This document shows, piece by piece, positions 6,806 through 14,177 of a stretch of 35,385 bases of DNA. Below the pieces are notes generated by a model. That model was not told where the DNA came from and did not search any database. It saw nothing but the letters and a program-made list of their open reading frames with translations. Made by a program: the position numbers and the translations under genes. The DNA comes from an uncultured Desulfovibrio sp. (GTDB taxonomy: Bacteria > Desulfobacterota > Desulfovibrionia > Desulfovibrionales > Desulfovibrionaceae), in contig CACZQM010000065.1 in the NCBI GenBank assembly GCA_902783285.1, positions 1 through 35,385 on the forward strand, given 5' to 3'. Position 1 is the stretch's first letter. Each line of letters begins with the position of its first letter.

Positions 6806-8149
6806 ATGACCAAGGTGCGCGAATTCTACATCTGCCGGAACTGCCATGCGCAAAGCATGCAGTGGCATGGGCAGTGCCCCCGGTGCCGCGAGTGGAACAC
6901 CCTTGTTCCTGCCCAGGGCGTGCCGCGCGCAGCCGGGCGTCCGCCTTCGCCGCAGGGCACGCCCGGGATCATCCCCCTCGCCGACGCCCCTTCCCAGGCG
7001 CCTCATGGGTTCAGCACCGGCTGCCAGCCCCTGGACGGCCTGCTGGGGGGCGGCTTCATGCCCGGAGCCTCCTTGCTCATCTCTGGAGAGCCTGGCATCG
7101 GGAAGTCTACCCTTCTCCTGCAGCTTGCCGGTTCTGCTGCCCGCGAAGGCAAGACCGCGATCTACGCCAGCGGTGAGGAAACGCTTTCCCAGGTGCGATC
7201 GAGGGCGGAAAGGCTCGGCGTGCTGCATCCGCGGCTCCTGGCCGTATCCACCACGCGCATGGAAGACATCCTGCCCAGGCTGGAAGCCGGCGGCTCCCCT
7301 CCCGACCTGCTCATCATCGACTCCGTGCAGACCATGTCTGCCGAATCGGCAGAAGGACTGCCCGGGAATGTCACGCAGGTACGCGCCGTATCCGGTGAAC
7401 TCGTCAGCCGCTGCAAGCAGTGCGGCACTGCGCTCGTTCTCGTAGGCCATGTGACAAAAGACGGTGTGCTCGCAGGCCCAAGGCTGCTGGAACATCTTGT
7501 CGATACCGTGATCTCCCTGGAAGGCGACAGGAAAGAGAGCTACAGGCTGCTCCGCGTCCTGAAAAACCGCTTCGGTCCGAATCAGGAGCTCCTGCTGTTC
7601 CGCATGGAGCGCAGAGGGATGGAACTCATCGAAGATCCTTCCACGCTCTTCCTGGGGACCCACGACCCTTCCCTCAGCGGCACTGCGCTGGTGATGACCA
7701 TGGACGGGCAGCGGCCCTTCGCCGTCGAGATACAGGCCCTGGCCGCCAAAAGCTGGCTGGCCGCGCCCAGGCGCGCCGCCCTGGGCTTTGATGTCAACCG
7801 CCTCTACATGCTTCTTGCCGTCATCGAAAAGCGCCTGCGCATCAATTTTGCGCAGGCGGACATCTACGCCAAGATCGGCGGAGGCATCAGGATGCAGGAG
7901 CCGGGGCTGGACCTTCCCCTCGTTGCCGCCATCCTTTCATCCTACTATGACAAGCCGCTCCCTGAACGCTGCATCCTCTGGGGAGAGATCGACCTCAACG
8001 GGCAGATACGGGCCGTCCACGGGCACGACATCCGCATGAACCAGGCAAAGAAGCTGGGCTACGCGCCCATCATCTGCCAGAACAAGGATCATACAGGCCC
8101 GATCGGCAGCCTCGCCGACCTGCATTCGTTCCTGTTCAGGCGCACGTGA
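6806..8149 (+). CDS. radA: DNA repair protein RadA
   Basis: A 447-residue ATPase that helps process recombination intermediates by driving branch migration. Domains in order: a four-cysteine zinc finger (C10, C13, C24, C27), a RecA-like core with Walker A GEPGIGKST at 94-102, the RadA hallmark KNRFG at 253-257, and a C-terminal Lon-protease-like domain containing GGGIRMQEPGLDLPLVAAIL, which lacks the Lon catalytic pair and acts structurally. The start at 6806 matches the family N-terminus, though no ribosome site is visible upstream, and the strong palindrome lies immediately before it. The gene is convergent with prmA, with only 18 bases between the stops. Confidence 0.95.
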   Translation: MTKVREFYICRNCHAQSMQWHGQCPRCREWNTLVPAQGVPRAAGRPPSPQGTPGIIPLADAPSQAPHGFSTGCQPLDGLLGGGFMPGASLLISGEPGIGKSTLLLQLAGSAAREGKTAIYASGEETLSQVRSRAERLGVLHPRLLAVSTTRMEDILPRLEAGGSPPDLLIIDSVQTMSAESAEGLPGNVTQVRAVSGELVSRCKQCGTALVLVGHVTKDGVLAGPRLLEHLVDTVISLEGDRKESYRLLRVLKNRFGPNQELLLFRMERRGMELIEDPSTLFLGTHDPSLSGTALVMTMDGQRPFAVEIQALAAKSWLAAPRRAALGFDVNRLYMLLAVIEKRLRINFAQADIYAKIGGGIRMQEPGLDLPLVAAILSSYYDKPLPERCILWGEIDLNGQIRAVHGHDIRMNQAKKLGYAPIICQNKDHTGPIGSLADLHSFLFRRT

Positions 8150-8167
8150 CCCTTGTTCCGCAAGGCA

Positions 8168-9052
8168 TCATCCCCAGTAAAGGCAGATCCACTCATCCTG
8201 TTCCGCGCTCCCTTCTTTCGTGGGATCTGTGGCGGCAGACGGGCATGAGATCTTTCCGGGCACGCCCAGGGGGGCATAGGCTTTCAATAATGCCGGCAGC
8301 TGGCACTGCAGGAACCCCGAGAGCACCAGGCATCCGCCCGGACGCATGAGGTCCATGAGCGGCCCGGCCATCTCCACGAGGGGGCCGGCAAGGATATTGG
8401 CGATGACAAGGTCGAATCGCCGGCCGGCAAGGACTTCGGTGCTGCCTTCGGTGAACGCCACCCCTTCCGTCCCGTTGAGGACGGCATTTTCCCGTGCGTT
8501 GCTGATGGACAAGGGATCGATATCCACCCCCACGCCATGCAGCTCCATTTTGGCGCAGGCTATGCTCAGGATGCCGGACCCCGTCCCGACATCGGCGAAA
8601 TCCATGCCCGCGCGTATCGACCCGGAACGCATCAGCCGTGTCATGGCATCCAGGCACATGGTCGTCGTGGGATGGTGTCCCGTGCCAAAAGCGGAGCGTG
8701 GTTCGATGATGATGCGGCACGCGGCGTCTCCTCCGGCAGGCTCATCGGCAAGCCATGGGGGGACGATGCGGAAGCATCCCGCATCCACAGGAGTGAAAAA
8801 GGCGCGCCATTTTTCCTGCCAGTCGACATCAGGCAGTTCCGTGAACTCCACCCGGGAGCCGGGGACGAAACGCTCCAGTCCATCGCGCAGGGCCTGCAGT
8901 CCTTCCATGGTCTCCGACGTGACCTTGAGCAGGTGGTCGCCGTTGGGCAGGGATTCTTCTTCCCAACCCTGGGGAGAGTTGACCGAAACCAAAGCTTCCG
9001 CTAAAGGAAAGCAGTCTTCATCCACGATGATGTTCAAACGGTGAAGCACCAT
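8168..9052 (-). CDS. prmA: Ribosomal protein L11 methyltransferase
   Basis: A 294-residue cytoplasmic enzyme that uses S-adenosylmethionine to trimethylate ribosomal protein L11. It has an N-terminal substrate-binding domain (about 1-95), then the PrmA signature EPRSAFGTGHHPTT at 117-130, the SAM-binding motif DVGTGSG at 154-160, VGVDIDPLSI where the ribose is held, and VIANILAGPL, the family's catalytic-loop sequence. The start at 9052 is chosen because GGAGGT lies 7 bases upstream and the protein aligns from there; the open frame extends further upstream without support. It is transcribed away from pth, which begins 76 bases off. Confidence 0.92.
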   Translation of the reverse strand: MVLHRLNIIVDEDCFPLAEALVSVNSPQGWEEESLPNGDHLLKVTSETMEGLQALRDGLERFVPGSRVEFTELPDVDWQEKWRAFFTPVDAGCFRIVPPWLADEPAGGDAACRIIIEPRSAFGTGHHPTTTMCLDAMTRLMRSGSIRAGMDFADVGTGSGILSIACAKMELHGVGVDIDPLSISNARENAVLNGTEGVAFTEGSTEVLAGRRFDLVIANILAGPLVEMAGPLMDLMRPGGCLVLSGFLQCQLPALLKAYAPLGVPGKISCPSAATDPTKEGSAEQDEWICLYWG

Positions 9053-9128
9053 TCTGCACCTCCATTCTGAGCGGTGCCGCCTTGCCTGCGCAGGACGGCC
9101 TGCATTCATCCCCCTATCCGGAAAGACG

Positions 9129-9743
9129 ATGGAACTCAAAGGCCTCATAGCCGGGCTGGGCAATCCCGGCAGCCAGTATGCCGCGACAAGACATAACATG
9201 GGCTTTGCGGCAGTACAATCCTTTTTGGAACATGCGCGCAGACAGGGCGCAGCCGTCGAACCTGTCAGCGGTTCGAGGTTCAAGGCGGAACTGTGGAAGA
9301 TCACCCTTTCTCCGCAAGCGGCCTGGCTGGCCGCGATGCCCCAGACGTTCATGAACCTGAGCGGCGAAAGCATCCAGCCCCTGCTGAACTGGTACAGGAT
9401 CCCCACGGAAAACCTCCTTGTCATCCATGACGAGCTCGACCTGCCTCCGGGGAAGATCAAGCTCCAGCTCGGCGGGAGCCCCGCCGGGCATAACGGGCTC
9501 AAGTCCATACAGCAGCGCCTCGGGAGCGCAGGCTTCTACCGCCTGCGCATAGGTGTCGGGAGGCCTCCGGACCGCGACAACGCCATTTCCTGGGTGCTTG
9601 GCCGCTTCCCGGCGGACGAAGCTGCCGTCATGGAAAAAACCTTCCCGTTCATCACCCAGGTGATCTCGTGCTACGTCGATGAAGGCCCTGTCAAAGCCAT
9701 GAACATGGCCAATGACAGGAGGAACATCGTGCGCCCCGCGTGA
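9129..9743 (+). CDS. pth: Peptidyl-tRNA hydrolase
   Basis: A 204-residue essential enzyme that frees tRNA from peptidyl-tRNAs that drop off the ribosome. All marks of bacterial Pth are present: GLGNPGSQYAATRHNMG with N12 and the catalytic histidine H22, TFMNLSG with N76, DELDLPPGKIKL with D101, and GGSPAGHNGLKSI. Length is normal. Ribosome site GGAAAGA precedes the start. In Desulfovibrio, pth and rho commonly lie close together, as here; the rplY, prs and ispE neighbours I would expect in that group are not seen in this window. Confidence 0.95.
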   Translation: MELKGLIAGLGNPGSQYAATRHNMGFAAVQSFLEHARRQGAAVEPVSGSRFKAELWKITLSPQAAWLAAMPQTFMNLSGESIQPLLNWYRIPTENLLVIHDELDLPPGKIKLQLGGSPAGHNGLKSIQQRLGSAGFYRLRIGVGRPPDRDNAISWVLGRFPADEAAVMEKTFPFITQVISCYVDEGPVKAMNMANDRRNIVRPA

Positions 9744-9758
9744 TCCCCCATATTTTTC

Positions 9759-9787
9759 TTGCTTCTTTTTCATCATGTGCATAGGAT
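9759..9787 (+). promoter_or_regulatory. Candidate promoter of rho
   Basis: TTGCTT at 9759-9764, a 17-base spacer, then TAGGAT at 9782-9787. It would yield a leader of about 100 bases before the rho start. The leader (9795-9897) is rich in pyrimidines and contains no obvious terminator hairpin. Confidence 0.5.
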
Positions 9788-9897
9788 ATGCGTGCATGAT
9801 CCGGGGATACATCCACAACGAGGCATGCCAACGACTGCTGCCCGCGTTCCCCATCCCTACTCCCTCTGTCAATCTTTAATAGAACTGGTGGTGTTCG

Positions 9898-11223
9898 ATG
9901 CCGTTGCGCAAACGCAGAACTCCTGTTGAAGCAGAACAGGAATCTACCCCGGATGTCCTGGACGAAAGCGTCCTGAACCTTTCCGAGCTCAAGACCCTGA
10001 GCATGCAGGAGCTCATGTCCCTGGCTGAAAAATATCAGCTCGAGAATGTCAGCGCCATGCGCAAGCAGGAACTGATCTTTACGCTCCTCCAGGCATGCAC
10101 GTCGCAAAACGGCGTCATCCAGAGCGATGGCGTCCTCGAGATCATGCCCGAAGGCTATGGCTTCCTGCGGTCTCCCCTGTGCAGCTACATGCCCGGCCCG
10201 GACGACGTCTATGTTTCCCCGTCGCAGATCCGGCGCTACCACCTGCGCAAGGGCGACTGCGTTTCCGGGCAGATACGCCCCCCCAAGGAAGGGGAACGCT
10301 ATTTCGCGCTGGTCCGCGTCAATGAGATCGGCTTTGAACCTCCCGAGAACGCCCGGCACCTGGTGCTGTTCGACAATCTCACGCCCGTGTATCCGGATCA
10401 GCAGCTGCGCATGGAGACGGACCCCAAAAACCTTTCATCCCGCATCATCGACCTCATGGCGCCCATCGGCCGCGGGCAGCGCGCCCTTATCGTGGCCCCG
10501 CCCCGCACCGGCAAGACCATATTGATGCAGACCATCGCCAACGCCATAAACGCCAACTATCCGGACATCTACCTGATCATCCTCCTGGTCGATGAACGCC
10601 CTGAAGAAGTCACCGACATGGAGCGCACCGTCAAAAAGGCGGAAGTGGTGAGCTCCACCTTCGACGAGCCCCCGCAGCGCCATGTCCAGGTCTGCGAAAT
10701 GGTCCTGGAAAAGGCCAAGCGCCTGGTCGAACGCAAAAAAGACGTCGTCATCCTTCTTGATTCCATAACCCGCCTGGGCCGGGCGTACAACACCGTCACC
10801 CCATCCAGCGGCAGGGTGCTTTCCGGCGGCCTCGACGCCAACGCCCTCCAGCGCCCCAAGCGTTTCTTTGGCGCAGCCAGGAACATCGAAGGCATGGGCT
10901 CGCTCACCATCATCGCGACCGCCCTCATCGATACCGGATCGCGGATGGACGAGGTCATCTTCGAAGAATTCAAGGGCACGGGCAACTGTGAGATCTACCT
11001 TGACAGGCATCTTGCAGACAAGCGCGTCTTTCCTGCGATGGACATCAACAGGAGCGGCACCCGCAAGGAAGACCTGCTGCTGGACGAAGATGTCCTGAAC
11101 CGCGTATGGATCCTGCGGAAGATCCTTGCCCCCATGTCCCCCATCGACAGCATGGAATTCCTGCTCGACAAGATGAAGGGGACGAAAAGCAACAGCGAAT
11201 TCCTCAAGAGCATGGGGCGGTGA
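9898..11223 (+). CDS. rho: Transcription termination factor Rho
   Basis: A 441-residue RNA-dependent ATPase that acts as a hexameric ring to end transcription. It has an N-terminal helical domain ([19 protein letters not shown]), a cold-shock-like RNA-binding domain at about 75-145 with [15 protein letters not shown], Walker A APPRTGKT at 200-207, Walker B in [17 protein letters not shown], and the secondary RNA-binding R-loop in [20 protein letters not shown]. The C-terminal DKMKGTKSN is also typical. Length and motifs are complete. The ribosome site is GGTGG about 8 bases upstream. A strong terminator follows 15 bases after the stop. Confidence 0.97.
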   Translation: MPLRKRRTPVEAEQESTPDVLDESVLNLSELKTLSMQELMSLAEKYQLENVSAMRKQELIFTLLQACTSQNGVIQSDGVLEIMPEGYGFLRSPLCSYMPGPDDVYVSPSQIRRYHLRKGDCVSGQIRPPKEGERYFALVRVNEIGFEPPENARHLVLFDNLTPVYPDQQLRMETDPKNLSSRIIDLMAPIGRGQRALIVAPPRTGKTILMQTIANAINANYPDIYLIILLVDERPEEVTDMERTVKKAEVVSSTFDEPPQRHVQVCEMVLEKAKRLVERKKDVVILLDSITRLGRAYNTVTPSSGRVLSGGLDANALQRPKRFFGAARNIEGMGSLTIIATALIDTGSRMDEVIFEEFKGTGNCEIYLDRHLADKRVFPAMDINRSGTRKEDLLLDEDVLNRVWILRKILAPMSPIDSMEFLLDKMKGTKSNSEFLKSMGR

Positions 11224-11237
11224 CCCCCCTGCCCTGC

Positions 11238-11274
11238 AAACACAAGAGCCTGCACTCCGCAGGCTCTTGTGTTT
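11238..11274 (+). terminator. Intrinsic terminator of rho
   Basis: Arms 11238-11253 and 11259-11274 are perfect 16-base complements around the loop ACTCC. The stem ends in GTGTTT and is followed by AAATAT, so the poly-T tract is short and partly inside the stem. It is still the strongest hairpin in this part of the window. Confidence 0.8.
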
Positions 11275-11353
11275 AAATATCCATCCTTGCCATGCCCGGC
11301 GCAGGACGGACATCGCTCTGGACAGGGATCTTCCTTGCCTGTACCATGCCCTC

Positions 11354-11536
11354 ATGGACATTGCATCGCTGTTCACGGTGATCTTCATTCTTTCCGCATC
11401 GATCTTCCTCGTCCTCGTTTCCTTCCTTGGAGTGCTCTGGGCGACCGCTGCATTGTGCAGGCGCTGCCGCAGGAAACGGGTACACAGCAGCAAGGACGGC
11501 ATGGGACATGAAACAGGCATCCAGGAAACGCGATGA
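11354..11536 (+). CDS. Small membrane protein, unknown
   Basis: A possible 60-residue protein. From the ATG at 11354 it begins with MDIASLF and has one long hydrophobic helix (about residues 6-36), then a basic cysteine-containing stretch CRRCRRKR that would face the cytoplasm, then a polar tail. Third codon positions in the first half are GC-rich, like real genes here. No Shine-Dalgarno site is visible, which is the main reason for doubt. It lies between the rho terminator and the secG operon, where no other gene explains 490 bases. No family is recognised. Confidence 0.45.
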   Translation: MDIASLFTVIFILSASIFLVLVSFLGVLWATAALCRRCRRKRVHSSKDGMGHETGIQETR

Positions 11537-11651
11537 CGGCAGGACCGGCTGCCTGAAAGTGGCGGCATGCACCGTGCTGGTCCTCCTTGCCGTATGGCTG
11601 CTGCTCCACCTGATCGCAGGCGTCATCCTCCTGCCCTGCCTTTTCGATTGA
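11508..11651 (+). CDS. Very small membrane protein, unknown
   Basis: A possible 47-residue protein starting MKQASRKR, with a basic N-terminus, a transmembrane helix at about residues 19-42 (TVLVLLAVWLLLHLIAGVIL) and a short CLFD tail. It overlaps the preceding small ORF by 29 bases in another frame, and both have a basic flank plus one helix. GC-rich third positions favour coding. The ribosome site is weak (AAGGA about 11 bases upstream). If real, the two could be translationally coupled. An imperfect hairpin at 11657-11678 follows, without a T tract. Confidence 0.45.
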   Translation: MKQASRKRDDGRTGCLKVAACTVLVLLAVWLLLHLIAGVILLPCLFD

Positions 11652-11712
11652 CGTGCCGGCAGGATCTGCACCCTGCCGACCCCCATCGTCCTCACGGTCC
11701 CCAGCTCTGGGC

Positions 11713-11743
11713 AAAAAAAAAGCGCTGCCCGTGAAGACAGCGC
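11713..11743 (-). terminator. Intrinsic terminator of tpiA-secG
   Basis: Read leftward, GCGCTG (11743-11738) and CAGCGC (11727-11722) form a stem followed by nine T (11721-11713), a textbook terminator 20 bases after the secG stop. Confidence 0.88.
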
Positions 11744-11763
11744 AATATGGACGCGGAAAGAGG

Positions 11764-12075
11764 CTATTTGGTTTCCGGAGCGGGGGCGCCCTGCGGAGCG
11801 GGCACTTCCTCGAACTGGATGTCAAGGACGGTTTCCGCAGACTTCTTGAACGTTCCCGTCATGATATTGTATCCCAGTGACGTGCATACGAAAATGACGG
11901 CAAGGAATGTGGTCAGCTTGACAAGGATGCCGCTGGCTCCGGCCGTGCCGAAAACAGAGCTGTCGCCGCCGCCGCCGAAAATGACGCCCATCCCTTCACG
12001 GCCGGATTGCAGGAGGACCAGGATAACAAGTAAGACGCACACTATCACGTGCAAGGTCAAAATGGCAGTTTGCAT
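11764..12075 (-). CDS. secG: Preprotein translocase subunit SecG
   Basis: A 103-residue inner-membrane subunit of the SecYEG channel. It has two transmembrane helices: residues about 3-22 and about 53-73. Between them is the family signature LLQSGREGMGVIFGGGG, followed by DSSVFGTAG. The C-terminal tail (EEVPAPQGAPAPETK) is longer and proline/alanine rich, as in many proteobacteria. The start at 12075 is chosen over the upstream in-frame codons because AGGGAG precedes it and the protein begins with the first helix. It lies 19 bases after tpiA in the same direction, a gene order that recurs in many bacteria. Confidence 0.95.
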   Translation of the reverse strand: MQTAILTLHVIVCVLLVILVLLQSGREGMGVIFGGGGDSSVFGTAGASGILVKLTTFLAVIFVCTSLGYNIMTGTFKKSAETVLDIQFEEVPAPQGAPAPETK

Positions 12076-12094
12076 GCCGCAGCTCCCTTGAATG

Positions 12095-12850
12095 TCATGC
12101 AGTAATGATTTTGCTGAATTGCTCAGCCTCCAAAGAAGCACCTCCTACCAAGACTCCATCGACATTGTCAAGCAAAAGTATTTCGCCGGCGTTGGACGCC
12201 TTGACGCTGCCACCGTACAGGAGGGGGATCGAAAAGGCCTCATCCCCGGCTATGGAACGCATGATCTCGCGGCACAGGGCATGCGCTCCGGCAATATCGG
12301 AAGGCGTGGCCGTCCTGCCCGTGCCGATGGCCCAGACCGGCTCGTAGGCGACATAGAACGAATGTCCGGAGAGCAGCCCGGCATCGAACGACATGGCTGT
12401 GATCAGCTGCCGCTCCAGGACATTGCGCAGCAGCCCCTGCTCGCGTTCTTCCAGGGTCTCCCCTATGCACAGCATGACCTTAAGGCCGTGCTGAAGGGCG
12501 AACAGGGTCTTGCTGGCAACGGTCTTGTCATCCTCTCCCATGATATGGCGGCGTTCGGAATGCCCCGTGAGGACGATCCCGGCCCCCGCGCTCCTGATCA
12601 TATCCGCCGAGATCTCGCCTGTGAAGGCGCCCTTTTCCGCCGGATACAGGTTTTGGGCTCCGGCCTGCACCCAGCCAAGGGCGCCGGCTGAGCGCGCTGT
12701 TGCCTCTAGGGCTGTGAACGGTGCGAAAACAATGACTTCACGCCCCTCCGGCACGGCCCCGTCAAAAAGCTCCTTCAGCCGGGCCATGAATCCCTGGGCC
12801 TCGCTGGCGGTCTTGTTCATCTTCCAGTTGGCTGCTATGACCTTGTCCAT
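12095..12850 (-). CDS. tpiA: Triosephosphate isomerase
   Basis: A 251-residue glycolytic enzyme interconverting dihydroxyacetone phosphate and glyceraldehyde 3-phosphate. The substrate-binding AANWKMNK is at the N-terminus, the electrophile histidine is in TGHSERR, the base glutamate is in the hallmark AYEPVWAIGTG, and the phosphate-binding LLYGGSVKASNA is near the end. The start at 12850 is chosen because the family begins here and AAGGAGG lies 5 bases upstream. It is the first gene of the operon with secG, and a strong promoter lies 50 bases upstream. Confidence 0.96.
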   Translation of the reverse strand: MDKVIAANWKMNKTASEAQGFMARLKELFDGAVPEGREVIVFAPFTALEATARSAGALGWVQAGAQNLYPAEKGAFTGEISADMIRSAGAGIVLTGHSERRHIMGEDDKTVASKTLFALQHGLKVMLCIGETLEEREQGLLRNVLERQLITAMSFDAGLLSGHSFYVAYEPVWAIGTGRTATPSDIAGAHALCREIMRSIAGDEAFSIPLLYGGSVKASNAGEILLLDNVDGVLVGGASLEAEQFSKIITA

Positions 12851-12899
12851 CGTGCCTCCTTGCATCATCGCGGTCCTACTCGTGCATCGTCGATGCTTT

Positions 12900-12928
12900 C
12901 TTATACAGGCAAACGGAACGGACTGCAA
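12900..12928 (-). promoter_or_regulatory. Promoter of tpiA-secG
   Basis: Read leftward, TTGCAG (12928-12923), a 17-base spacer and TATAAG (12905-12900). The leader would be about 43 bases. Confidence 0.65.
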
Positions 12929-13094
12929 CAGATCCTGCAGCTGCCCTGCCGCAGGAGCCCCATGTGCCTGCCTTGCTGCCTTGCATCCCTCCGGAAGCGA
13001 TCCGCGACCTCATGATGGACTTTTTTCCGAAAGGTGATAAGAGATGGAGGAAGGAATGAAAACGTGATCCTTAAAACGATCAGGAGAGGATGAC

Positions 13095-13469
13095 ATGACG
13101 CTCCAGGAATTATACGGCCGCATAGGCGGCAGTTATGAAGCAGCCAGGCGGATCCTGCCCATGGATACGCTCATCAGCAAATTCATCATACGGCTGCTTT
13201 CAGACGGATCCTGTGGCAGGCTCATGGAAGCCTATGCCCATGACGATGCCCGCGGGATCTTCGAAGCCGCCCACAGCATGAAAGGCGTCTATGCCAACCT
13301 CGGGCTGCTCGAGCTCTCCTCCATGTCAAGCGCCATCGCCGAAGAATTCCGCCCCGGAAAAGAGAGGAAAATGACCGATGGCGAGCTTTCCGCCCATATC
13401 GCTGCGCTGGATGAAAAATACCGTGCGGCGATGGCTGCCATCAGGCAATTTGAAGCTGAGCAGGACTGA
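13095..13469 (+). CDS. Histidine phosphotransfer (Hpt) domain protein
   Basis: A 124-residue single-domain protein. The four-helix Hpt fold is recognised by EAAHSMKGVYANLG with the phosphate-accepting histidine H60, matching the family pattern AHxLKGxxxxLG. It carries no kinase or receiver domain, so it should pass phosphate between a hybrid sensor kinase and a response regulator encoded elsewhere. The start at 13095 follows GGAGAGG by a few bases. It precedes the LapG-like protease by 40 bases on the same strand, so it may belong to the same transcript; whether it belongs to the same pathway is unknown. Confidence 0.88.
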   Translation: MTLQELYGRIGGSYEAARRILPMDTLISKFIIRLLSDGSCGRLMEAYAHDDARGIFEAAHSMKGVYANLGLLELSSMSSAIAEEFRPGKERKMTDGELSAHIAALDEKYRAAMAAIRQFEAEQD

Positions 13470-13509
13470 CGTGCCCTCCTGCACCACTTTAAGCCTGCAG
13501 GGCATCATC

Positions 13510-14160
13510 ATGAAACGCATCGCATCCTGCCTCCTGCTTTCTGCCTGCGTACTTGCCGTGGGCCTGGGCCTTTCCTTCCCGGCGTCAGCAGGAGATGCGT
13601 CGTTCGCCAGGATCTTCGGCACCGTTTCCTTCCAGCGCCCCATGAAAGTGTTCGGCCAGTGGATCGACGTCCAGAAGCGCAACAGGGCACGCAGCATTTA
13701 TGCCGGATCCCCCCTCAAGCTCCGGTCGAACGAGACCACGGCGACACTGCTCAGCAAGGCCGGGCAGATGTCGGGGATGCAGCGGCTCCGCTTCATCAAC
13801 ACCTTCTGGAACCGCTATCCCTATGTCACCGACATAAAAAACTGGGGCAAGCAAGATTACTGGGCCATCCCGTCGGAATTCGTCGCCCGGTGCGGCGACT
13901 GCGAAGACTATGCCATCGTGAAATATTACACCCTGCTCGAACTCGGCCAGCCCGTGGGCACCATGCGCATCGTGGTGCTCAAAGACACACTGAGAAAACT
14001 CGCCCATGCCGTCCTTGCCGTTGAAGAAGGCGGCAGCATTTACATACTCGACAACGTTTCCAACGCCATCGTAAGCCACGACAGGCTTTCCCATTATGTC
14101 CCTGCCTATTCCCTGAACCGGGATAATGCCTTCGTGCATATCAAAGGGAAAAAGCTCTGA
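13510..14160 (+). CDS. LapG-like periplasmic cysteine protease (bacterial transglutaminase-like)
   Basis: A 216-residue exported protein with a signal peptide (cleavage after ASA, about residue 27). It belongs to the bacterial transglutaminase-like cysteine protease family, whose best-studied member LapG cleaves the N-terminus of giant RTX-type adhesins and so releases biofilm cells. The triad can be seen: cysteine C131 in CGDCEDYAIVKY, histidine H166 in KLAHAVLAVE and aspartate D181 in IYILDNV. The acidic residues right after the cysteine match those that bind calcium in LapG. Start choice: MKR plus a hydrophobic core; a weak AGGG lies upstream. The next gene begins 17 bases downstream and likely regulates it. 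The adhesin substrate and its type I exporter are not in this window. Confidence 0.88.
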   Translation: MKRIASCLLLSACVLAVGLGLSFPASAGDASFARIFGTVSFQRPMKVFGQWIDVQKRNRARSIYAGSPLKLRSNETTATLLSKAGQMSGMQRLRFINTFWNRYPYVTDIKNWGKQDYWAIPSEFVARCGDCEDYAIVKYYTLLELGQPVGTMRIVVLKDTLRKLAHAVLAVEEGGSIYILDNVSNAIVSHDRLSHYVPAYSLNRDNAFVHIKGKKL

Positions 14161-14177
14161 AGGGCAAGGAGATGACC

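Noticed and set aside
9770-9800. Inverted repeat between pth and rho as a terminator
   Set aside because: The arms (ATCATGTGCAT, ATGCGTGCATGAT) pair only in part, no T tract follows, and the stretch overlaps a better promoter candidate.
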